Shown piece by piece: positions 6,501 to 10,958 of a DNA stretch of 10,958 nucleotides. Position 1 is the stretch's first letter. Each line of letters opens with the position of its first letter. The notes below the pieces were generated by a model that saw only the letters and a program-made list of their open reading frames with translations, was not told where the DNA came from and made no database searches. The position numbers and the translations under genes were made by a program. This DNA is from JBPCRW01 sp050996405. Lineage in GTDB: Bacteria; Acidobacteriota; Blastocatellia; Pyrinomonadales; Pyrinomonadaceae. The stretch covers positions 1 to 10,958 of the forward strand of contig JBPCRW010000101.1 of NCBI GenBank assembly GCA_050996405.1, in the 5' to 3' direction.

Positions 6501-6896
6501 ATGTTGAAATTAGAAATTGTTACACCGGAAAAAAAAGTGGTTGACGAAACGGTTGATTCGGTAACGATTCCGACCGCGAACGGCGAAATAGGAATTTTGA
6601 CGAATCATGCTCCATTGATTTCCGCTTTGAAATCCGGTGTGCTGGCTTACACGAAAGGCGGCGTGACGGAAAAAATGGTCGTTTCCGGCGGGTTTGTCGA
6701 AGTCGGCGCGGACACGGTTTCTGTGTTAGCTGACTTAGCGGAAACGGCAGGCGAAATCAACGTTGACGCGGCGCGTTCGGAACGCGAACAACTTGAAAAA
6801 ACGCTCGGCGCGTGGAACGGAACGGAAGCGGATTTCGAGACTGAAAAAGAAAAGCTCGAACGGGCGCAGGCGCGGCTTCAATTAGCCGGAAGATAA
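6501..6896 (+). CDS. atpC: F1Fo ATP synthase subunit epsilon
   Basis: This 131-residue epsilon subunit of the F1 central stalk couples rotation to catalysis and can inhibit ATP hydrolysis. The N-terminal beta-sandwich (about 1-84) carries GEIGILTNHAPLISAL at 28-43, the family landmark. The C-terminal helical hairpin covers about 88-131, rich in Glu, Lys and Arg. MLKLEIVTPE is the normal epsilon start, so the ATG at 6501 is used. The frame is also open upstream to an ATG at 6444 inside the repeat hairpin; that would add 19 residues translated from repeat units and is not credible. The ribosome binding site is weak (AAAGAA just upstream), so translation may depend on coupling to atpD or on unfolding of the hairpin. 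A good terminator follows. Confidence 0.95.
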   Translation: MLKLEIVTPEKKVVDETVDSVTIPTANGEIGILTNHAPLISALKSGVLAYTKGGVTEKMVVSGGFVEVGADTVSVLADLAETAGEINVDAARSEREQLEKTLGAWNGTEADFETEKEKLERAQARLQLAGR

Positions 6897-6921
6897 ACCG
6901 AAAATAAAATTTAAGAAGATG

Positions 6922-6957
6922 AAAGGAAAAGGTTTTAAACTTTTTCCTTTTTTATTT
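6922..6957 (+). terminator. Rho-independent terminator of atpD-atpC
   Basis: A 12-bp stem of AAAGGAAAAGGT (6922-6933) and ACTTTTTCCTTT (6939-6950), with one G-U pair, is followed by a T-rich tail (TTTTTTATTT, 6948-6957). The position, 26 bases after the atpC stop, is right for the end of the operon. Confidence 0.75.
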
Positions 6958-6978
6958 CTCGCCCTTTTAATTTTCGCT

Positions 6979-7017
6979 TGAAAAGTTTCGATGCATCTTG
7001 AACCACAAAACTTTTCA
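6979..7017. promoter_or_regulatory. 10-bp inverted repeat upstream of the 7049 gene
   Basis: TGAAAAGTTT (6979-6988) and AAACTTTTCA (7008-7017) are perfect complements separated by 19 bases. The centre contains the 8-bp palindrome GATGCATC (6990-6997). It lies between the atpC terminator and the next gene, about 30 bases before its ATG. It could be an operator or a 5'-leader hairpin. I see no convincing promoter boxes in this gap. Confidence 0.35.
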
Positions 7018-7048
7018 TCAATCTTCACGGGCTGGAATTTTTAAAATT

Positions 7049-7636
7049 ATGAGAAAAAATCTTTTAATTTTTGCATTAATCGTCTTCTGCGTTGGTTTAA
7101 TGAGTTTTGAAAATTTTGCCCAAACTCTAAACGTGACCGCAAACGCGGAACGAATTTCAGGCGATAAATTCGACTTTTCGGCACAAACATCGAAAGGCGC
7201 GAGGGTTTATTCATATCAAAAAATAAATCCGGCGACGCTGAAAGCAATTGATACGGGATTGGACAATCTTTTCGCGGTCGCGCGAAAACATAATTATTAT
7301 TCGCATCTGGATTACTCGGATTACACGATTTACATTGCTCGCCCCGACCGTCTAAAGAATGCCGACGGGAATTATTCGCCCGGAATTGCGATTGCTCCAG
7401 CGCAGTATGCCGGAAGCGTTTATGACAAAGGCGGCTATATTTTTGTTGCGGGAATGGTGATTTCCGATAATCCATCGGCTTTTCTGATTGTCGATTATAA
7501 CGACCAGAATTTAAGTGGTGTCTCCGACATTGTGCGCTACGAAGGCGAGCATCTGATTCTCTATTTCAACGACCGGCAGCTTTATAATCAAACCGCCGAC
7601 CACAGCAAAGGCGGCGGGCATCCGATTCTGCAATGA
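7049..7636 (+). CDS. Secreted protein of unknown function
   Basis: This 195-residue protein has a clear N-terminal signal peptide (about 1-25; MRKN, a hydrophobic core, then a probable site after NFAQ), so it is probably periplasmic or secreted. The rest is tyrosine- and glycine-rich and mostly beta-like. A charged C-terminal part holds YEGEHLILYF (164-173), then TADHSKGGGHPIL (182-194). E165, E167, H168, D184, H185 and H191 could form a metal site, but this is only a pattern. The ATG at 7049 is preferred over a frame extension to 6998 because the signal peptide then begins at its basic N-terminus. The ribosome binding site is weak (GGA at 7034-7036). A bidirectional terminator follows. I do not recognise the family. 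Confidence 0.7.
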   Translation: MRKNLLIFALIVFCVGLMSFENFAQTLNVTANAERISGDKFDFSAQTSKGARVYSYQKINPATLKAIDTGLDNLFAVARKHNYYSHLDYSDYTIYIARPDRLKNADGNYSPGIAIAPAQYAGSVYDKGGYIFVAGMVISDNPSAFLIVDYNDQNLSGVSDIVRYEGEHLILYFNDRQLYNQTADHSKGGGHPILQ

Positions 7637-7655
7637 GTTTATCAAAACACAATAA

Positions 7656-7684
7656 AAAAACTCCGCTTAAACGGCGGAGTTTTT
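7656..7684. terminator. Bidirectional terminator between convergent genes
   Basis: AAAAACTCCGC (7656-7666) and GCGGAGTTTTT (7674-7684) form a GC-rich stem with A and T tails on both sides and a 7-base loop. It lies between the secreted-protein gene on the plus strand and the stress-protein gene on the minus strand, so it can serve both. Confidence 0.88.
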
Positions 7685-7720
7685 CTCTATCTACATTTTA
7701 CCTAAGGAGACCGACTAATT

Positions 7721-8416
7721 TTAGCGATAGACATGCTCGCCGCGATTGTTGCGCCATTCGTTTTCAAAATACGTCGCATCTTCGTCAGTTCTCGGATTAA
7801 CTCCCATGACGATTCCGCCGTTGCGAACGCCTTCGTCATAGACTTTCGCGCGCTCTTCGGGAATTCCCGAACCGATTAACGCTCCGACCAATCCGCCGGT
7901 TAAACCGCCCGCGCCCGCGCCCGCCAGAGCCGCCGCCAGAGGTCCGGCGACAATCAATCCAAGACCCGGAATAAGAACGCTCGTGCCGATTGCCGCGATA
8001 CCGGCAATAATCGCTCCCAGAGTTCCGCCGATTGCGCCGCCCGTGCCCGCGCCTTCGAGAGCCTTGCTGCCGAGTTCGGTGTCAGCGGTTTCGTCGTTAA
8101 AATATTTCTTGCGCGTATCGTCGGACATTAAAAGATTAACATCGTCTTTTGTGTAACCGCGGCTAAGGGTTGAATTATAAGCCTTCTCCGCGCTATCGCG
8201 GTCGCGGAACATTCCGGTCACCATTCCGCTTTTGCCGGTTGATGTTGAACTGCTGTCGACAACATCGTTATTGGCTTGTCTTTCTTTTCCGTAATCTGCC
8301 TGCGCCGCGCCTTCATTCTTAAGCGATTCATCTCCGGTTACTTTTCCCCACGCTTCTTTCGCGCCGCCGCTGATACGGTCGCCCATTCCGCCTGCTTCTT
8401 CTTTTACTGTTCCCAT
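7721..8416 (-). CDS. Stress protein: CsbD-like N-terminus, YflT-like domain and glycine zipper
   Basis: This 231-residue protein has three parts. Residues about 10-48 (DRISGGAKEAWGKVTGDESL, then GAAQADYGK) match the CsbD-like pattern of small general-stress proteins. Residues about 66-106 (GMFRDRDSAEKAYNSTLSRG, then a segment ending DDTRKKYF) look like the YflT / general stress protein 17M type of domain. A glycine- and alanine-rich stretch (about 121-184) with many GxxxG spacings could form a membrane-associated glycine zipper. IPEERAKVYDEGVRNGGIVM (185-204) is the usual end of such proteins. No signal peptide is seen. AAGGAG lies 11 bases before the ATG, and a TATAAT box lies upstream. Likely induced under stress and made as a single-gene transcript. 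The exact biochemical role of these families is not settled. Confidence 0.82.
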   Translation of the reverse strand: MGTVKEEAGGMGDRISGGAKEAWGKVTGDESLKNEGAAQADYGKERQANNDVVDSSSTSTGKSGMVTGMFRDRDSAEKAYNSTLSRGYTKDDVNLLMSDDTRKKYFNDETADTELGSKALEGAGTGGAIGGTLGAIIAGIAAIGTSVLIPGLGLIVAGPLAAALAGAGAGGLTGGLVGALIGSGIPEERAKVYDEGVRNGGIVMGVNPRTDEDATYFENEWRNNRGEHVYR

Positions 8417-8442
8417 TTTATTTTATACTCCTTTTTTCTTTG

Positions 8443-8469
8443 ATTATATTTTACTGCGAAATCTTTCAA
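8443..8469 (-). promoter_or_regulatory. Promoter of the stress-protein gene
   Basis: On the minus strand, TTGAAA (8469-8464), a 15-base spacer and a perfect TATAAT (8448-8443) precede the gene. The spacer is short by about two bases. The -10 box is 26 bases from the ATG, leaving room for the AAGGAG site at 8433-8428. Confidence 0.45.
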
Positions 8470-8669
8470 CTCGAATTACGGCGGCTATATGAGCAACAAA
8501 TGTGCCAAGCGAATTTAAAAAAGCCGAAGTCCTTACAAACAAAAAGAAAAATAGTTTTTAAGTATTTTTGACGAGTGGAAAATCGCAGGAATATGTTTTG
8601 AATCTAAACACAAAGCCGGAAAATTTACTGTATTCAATTCAGACAGATAAGAAATAATTTGCCGAAAAC
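8470..8669. other. Non-coding AT-rich spacer
   Basis: The 305 bases between the stress-protein gene and the BI-1 gene hold the stress-gene promoter at one end and the BI-1 terminator at the other. The 200 bases between these contain no ORF with coding character, no tandem repeat and no strong inverted repeat that I can see. Confidence 0.5.
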
Positions 8670-8703
8670 AAAAATGCTCTCGAAAATTTTCGAGAGCATT
8701 TTT
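8670..8703. terminator. Terminator of the BI-1 gene, perfect 34-bp palindrome
   Basis: AAAAATGCTCTCGAAAA (8670-8686) and TTTTCGAGAGCATTTTT (8687-8703) are exact reverse complements with no spacer. In RNA this gives a stem of about 14-15 bp with a small A/T loop and U-rich ends on both strands. It begins 19 bases after the stop codon of the minus-strand BI-1 gene. Confidence 0.85.
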
Positions 8704-8721
8704 AATCTTGCCGTTATAAAA

Positions 8722-9435
8722 TTATCTTCTCGAACTAAAAATCCGCAGGATATACCAGAACAAAAGCGCGACGCTGGCAAACAGGGCGAGCGCGGCGGCA
8801 ACGTGCTGGTCGGTGCGATACTGATGCAGAATGTTTGACGTTTGATACAGAATCGCGCCGCCCGCAAACGCCACCATCGCAAACGCGAAAACATTGCCGA
8901 GACTGAATCCGAAAAGCAGATTGACGGCGATAAATCCGAGCGCGATAAAACCGCCGATTGTCAGAATCGGACCGAGAAACGAAAAATCTTTCCGCGTCAG
9001 AAAAACGACCGCCGTGATGCCAAAGAAAAGTCCGAGCGTCGAGATTCCGGCTTCGTAAATTAAATATTTGTCGCTCGTCGCATAGGTTGCGAAAATTATC
9101 AGCGGCAGAAAAATAATCGCTTCCGCAACCGTATAAAGCGCGAGACCGGCATACTGCATTCCTTTTGAGCTTTGCGAATTTGCCCACGAAGTCGCAACCG
9201 TCGAAACGCCGATGAACAAAGCCAGCACGACGAACCAGCCCAAACTTCCAAACGAGACCAGCGTTTGAGCGATTAAACCGCCTAGACCTGAAGAAATCAA
9301 AAACGCTTCGAGCAGAACAAACGCAGCAATCGCGCCCGCCAGATGCGTATATGTTTTGCGGATAAACGCCGCGCGCTCTTCCGGCAGAGCCTGCGCCGCC
9401 GGATAATTTCCGTATGTGTTTGTGTAAGTATTCAT
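8722..9435 (-). CDS. Bax inhibitor-1 (BI-1/YccA, TMBIM) family membrane protein
   Basis: This 237-residue inner-membrane protein probably has seven helices, at roughly 32-50, 62-83, 95-118, 126-146, 152-172, 178-198 and 213-232. The family includes pH-sensitive calcium-leak channels (B. subtilis YetJ) and E. coli YccA, an inhibitor of FtsH. ILYQTSNILHQYRTDQHVAA (195-214), then a helix ending LLFWYILRI (224-232), fit the family's C-terminal region. The position usually held by aspartate in the ILYDT motif is Q198 here, and the second conserved aspartate of the last helix falls at about S221. The YetJ-type di-aspartyl pH sensor is therefore absent. The ATG at 9435 is preceded in frame by a nearby stop, so it is the first possible start; the GGAG motif is unusually far away (19 bases). 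TAAAAT (9490-9485) may be its -10 box. It lies downstream of yraN on the same strand, 81 bases apart. Confidence 0.88.
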   Translation of the reverse strand: MNTYTNTYGNYPAAQALPEERAAFIRKTYTHLAGAIAAFVLLEAFLISSGLGGLIAQTLVSFGSLGWFVVLALFIGVSTVATSWANSQSSKGMQYAGLALYTVAEAIIFLPLIIFATYATSDKYLIYEAGISTLGLFFGITAVVFLTRKDFSFLGPILTIGGFIALGFIAVNLLFGFSLGNVFAFAMVAFAGGAILYQTSNILHQYRTDQHVAAALALFASVALLFWYILRIFSSRR

Positions 9436-9516
9436 TTTTTTATTTTCAGAATTTCTCCTTTCAACCGATTAGATGCGTTAGTTTATTTTATCTTTGCAAT
9501 CGAGTTTAAGCAAAAA

Positions 9517-9969
9517 TCAGTTTTCATCCGCCCAGAAATTTTTGCGAAATTTATTTTCCGTCCAGAAACTTTTGAAAATTTCAATTTTCGGTCTAGCGTT
9601 TTCGGGCAGAACGATGCTGATTGCGTCGTAGCGAAATTTAATCTGACGCAGATGAAAAATTTTCCGATACATTCGAGCGGCGCGAATAATCTGCCGCTGC
9701 TTGCGTAAATCAATCGCGGCGAGCGGCGAAGCGAATTTGTCCGAACGCCGAGTTTTGACTTCGATAAAACAGAGCGTCGCTTCATCGTAGGCAATCAAAT
9801 CGATTTCGCCCGTCACGATTGCGCCGCGCCGATTTCTGCCGACCGGAGTTTTGAAATTGGCGCAGACGATTCGATAATTGCTGTTCGTCAAAAACTCTAA
9901 CGCCAGCCGTTCGCCTTCCGCGCCGACTTTGCTTGAATTAAAAGCGTCAAAACGTATATCGTTAATCAT
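9517..9969 (-). CDS. yraN: YraN-family (UPF0102) nuclease-fold protein
   Basis: This 150-residue cytoplasmic protein of the UPF0102 family has a restriction-endonuclease-like fold; its biological role is not firmly established. Counting from the ATG, GAEGERLALEFL (16-27) is followed by GEIDLIAYD (54-62) and FIEVKTRR (68-75). D57, E70 and K72 match the D...ExK nuclease core. The ATG at 9969 is chosen; TTG at 9993 and GTG at 9987 are alternatives adding up to 8 residues, and no start has a clear Shine-Dalgarno sequence. The C-terminus is longer than in many relatives and contains an imperfect 30-bp direct duplication (FKSFWTE then RKNFWAD). In many genomes yraN neighbours rnhB, which is not seen here. 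Confidence 0.88.
   Translation of the reverse strand: MINDIRFDAFNSSKVGAEGERLALEFLTNSNYRIVCANFKTPVGRNRRGAIVTGEIDLIAYDEATLCFIEVKTRRSDKFASPLAAIDLRKQRQIIRAARMYRKIFHLRQIKFRYDAISIVLPENARPKIEIFKSFWTENKFRKNFWADEN
9532..9592. repeat. Imperfect tandem duplication of about 30 bp inside the yraN 3' end
   Basis: Two adjacent copies start with CCAGAAA, at 9532 and at 9562, and run 30 and 31 bases, ending TTTTCCGT and TTTTCGGT. They differ by a few substitutions and a single-base indel. They encode the C-terminal extension of YraN, with the FW pair recurring 10 residues apart. A further partial similarity (TTTTCATCCG) precedes the first copy. Confidence 0.6.
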
Positions 9970-10005
9970 CGAAAGATTTTCAGACACGAGCAAAGGGTAA
10001 CATAT

Positions 10006-10098
10006 ATGAACGAATACAGAAATTTTTTTGCGACTATCGGATTACTTCCAGTTCTGGCGACAAATTCCGGCGCGGCAGCTATCGAAAATAAATCTTAA
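10006..10098 (+). CDS. Possible 30-residue small protein
   Basis: An ATG at 10006 opens a 30-codon frame ending in TAA. AAAGGG (9992-9997) sits 8 bases upstream, a better ribosome binding site than most genes in this window have. The product begins MNEYRNFFATIGLLPVLA and ends in a small, alanine-rich polar tail. It resembles a short hydrophobic membrane or signal-like peptide. TTGAAT (9933-9938), a 16-base spacer and TATATC (9955-9960) inside the start of yraN could be its promoter. The gene would be divergent from yraN. It may equally be the decayed start of a lost secreted protein or a chance ORF. Confidence 0.3.
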   Translation: MNEYRNFFATIGLLPVLATNSGAAAIENKS

Positions 10099-10165
10099 CA
10101 GAATGGACAGAAATAAGCGGGATTAGAAAAATAAATTTGTCTTTATCCAGTTTGAATAATATTTT

Positions 10166-10642
10166 ATGAAAAAAGCATTGAAAATCATTGTTCTGGTTTT
10201 GTTTCTGGTTTTTATTGCAATTCAATTCGTCCGTCCGGATTTTACGAATCCGGCGATTGTTGCCGGACAAAGCTTGGCGGAAACGACGCAAGTTCCAGAC
10301 GACGTGCAGAAAATTCTGACGCGCTCGTGCGGCGATTGTCATTCAAGCGCGACCGTTTATCCCTGGTATTCAAAAATTCAGCCGTCGGCGCAATTTCTCG
10401 CCGGTCATATCCGCGACGGGCGAAAGCAATTAAATTTTTCCGAATGGGGAACTTATGAAAATCGCCGCAGGAAAAGCAAGTTAGGAGAAATCTGCGAGCA
10501 GGTTGAAGGAAGGGAAATGCCTTTGCCGTCATATTTGTGGATTCATTGGAACGCGAAACTTTCCGACGACGAAATCAAAAAAGTCTGTGACTGGACGGAC
10601 GCGGAAGCCGCGAAAATTTCTGCGGCGCAGGGAAGTAATTAA
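10166..10642 (+). CDS. Membrane-anchored haem-binding domain protein (CxxCH)
   Basis: This 158-residue protein has an N-terminal membrane anchor (about 3-22) and a periplasmic domain. The haem-attachment motif CGDCH is at 55-59, with H59 as the expected proximal ligand. YPWYSKI (65-71), AGHIRDGRKQLNFSEWG (79-95) and GREMPLPSY (115-123), with M118 a candidate distal ligand, match the Haem_bd domain seen in many small single-haem proteins. It probably works in electron transfer or redox sensing at the membrane; covalent haem would need a cytochrome c maturation system elsewhere. No Shine-Dalgarno sequence precedes the ATG, and AT-rich -10-like sequences lie almost against it, so the message may be leaderless. 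A 7-bp repeat array begins at the last base of the stop codon. Confidence 0.88.
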   Translation: MKKALKIIVLVLFLVFIAIQFVRPDFTNPAIVAGQSLAETTQVPDDVQKILTRSCGDCHSSATVYPWYSKIQPSAQFLAGHIRDGRKQLNFSEWGTYENRRRKSKLGEICEQVEGREMPLPSYLWIHWNAKLSDDEIKKVCDWTDAEAAKISAAQGSN

Positions 10643-10704
10643 TGCAAAATTCAAAACGTAAAATGCAAAATTGCAAAACCGACTTTATTTTGCATTTTGC
10701 ATTT
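10642..10704. repeat. 7-bp repeat hairpin filling the gap between the haem-binding gene and argB
   Basis: The left side reads ATGCAAA, ATTCAAA, ACGTAAA, ATGCAAA, then ATTGCAAA with one extra base. The right side (10687-10704) reads as the complement of ATGCAAA-type units. AAATGCAAAAT (10661-10671) pairs with ATTTTGCATTT (10694-10704), and GCAAAA (10673-10678) pairs with TTTTGC (10688-10693), with a single bulged T and a 9-base loop. The array starts in one stop codon and ends in the other, so the whole gap between the two convergent genes is repeat. It may also act as a weak bidirectional terminator. Confidence 0.75.
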
Positions 10705-10958
10705 CATTCACCCGCCAGCATCGTTCCCGTTCCTTTGTCGGTGAAAACTTCCGAGAGCAGCGCGTTGCGGACGCTTCCGCCGATAATGTGCGCCGATTTT
10801 ACGCCGCGATTTAAGATGTTTATTAAACTCTGCAATTTCGGAATCATGCCGCCCGTCGCCTTGCCCGATAAAATCATTTCTTCGGCTTCACGCGCGGAAA
10901 TTCTTGAAAGTTTTGTCGTTTCATCTTTTGCATCCAAATAAATTCCGTTCACGTCCGA
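10704..10958 (-). CDS. argB: Acetylglutamate kinase, C-terminal part
   Basis: This is the last 84 residues of the cytoplasmic enzyme that phosphorylates N-acetylglutamate in arginine synthesis; the rest lies beyond the window. The frame is open to the edge and begins SDVNGIYLDAKD, which fits the conserved SDV.G segment. It continues with ISAREAEEMILSGKATGGMI, then KSAHIIGGSVRNALLSEVFT, and ends DKGTGTMLAGE; all are hallmarks of the ArgB C-terminus, including the nucleotide-binding GGMIPK. The GTG at 10952 is an internal valine, not the start. It converges on the haem-binding gene with the repeat hairpin between them. Confidence 0.93.
   Translation of the reverse strand, partial: SDVNGIYLDAKDETTKLSRISAREAEEMILSGKATGGMIPKLQSLINILNRGVKSAHIIGGSVRNALLSEVFTDKGTGTMLAGE

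Noticed and set aside
8670..8703. The perfect 34-bp palindrome as a mobile-element end or recombination site
   Set aside because: Position just after a stop codon and T-runs on both flanks fit a terminator better, and no second copy or transposase is seen.
8842..9063. A 73-codon plus-strand frame within the BI-1 gene
   Set aside because: It is antisense to a recognised membrane protein and consists of charged low-complexity sequence typical of shadows.
9970..9993. TTG (9993) or GTG (9987) as the yraN start
   Set aside because: Neither has a ribosome binding site, the added residues are not part of the family core, and the upstream bases carry the AAAGGG site of the small ORF on the other strand. 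The ATG is preferred, though not proven.
1..10958. CRISPR arrays, tRNA/rRNA genes, transposases, prophage or defence genes
   Set aside because: Both strands were read for regular spacers, tRNA-like folds and hallmark motifs; none was found. The 7-bp arrays have no unique spacers and are not CRISPR.

Overview
The window reads as ordinary chromosomal DNA from a Gram-negative-type bacterium of moderate GC content. My best guess is Acidobacteriota, class Blastocatellia or a relative. This rests on the style of the secreted proteins, an F1-beta subunit with the insertion also seen in Bacteroidota-type sequences, an isolated atpD-atpC pair, a CsbD/YflT-like stress protein and a membrane-anchored haem-binding protein. 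The placement is inference from memory of protein families, not from a marker-gene comparison. No rRNA, tRNA, CRISPR array, transposase, phage gene or obvious accessory island is visible.

Layout. Positions 110-2307 hold two minus-strand genes: the cell-wall terminase mltG, preceded upstream by a QmcA/stomatin-like SPFH membrane protein with a hairpin between them. Divergent from these, on the plus strand, are ilvA (threonine ammonia-lyase with an ACT domain), a secreted LolA-fold-like protein of unknown role, then atpD and atpC (F1 beta and epsilon) closed by a good terminator, and a second secreted protein of unknown function. A bidirectional terminator at 7656-7684 separates this plus-strand block from a minus-strand block: a CsbD/YflT-like glycine-zipper stress protein, a Bax-inhibitor-1 family membrane protein and a YraN-type nuclease-fold protein. 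A possible 30-residue small ORF and a haem-binding CxxCH protein follow on the plus strand. The window ends in the C-terminal part of argB on the minus strand.

How the genes work together. Only atpD-atpC is a clear functional unit. They encode two subunits of the F1 sector, and the other ATP synthase subunits are not in the window, so the locus is split. The rest is a mixture of envelope functions (mltG, SPFH protein, secreted proteins, BI-1 protein, haem-binding protein), amino-acid metabolism (ilvA, argB) and stress or genome-maintenance genes.

The most distinctive non-coding signal is a set of three intergenic arrays of degenerate 7-bp repeats. Each begins at or within a few bases of a stop codon: after ilvA, between atpD and atpC, and between the haem-binding gene and argB. 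Two of the three fold back on themselves, and in the atpD-atpC case the two arms differ by exactly one 7-bp unit. A second candidate is a nested, symmetric set of TGACA/TGTCA motifs upstream of the LolA-like gene. I see no convincing new defence or biosynthetic system here.
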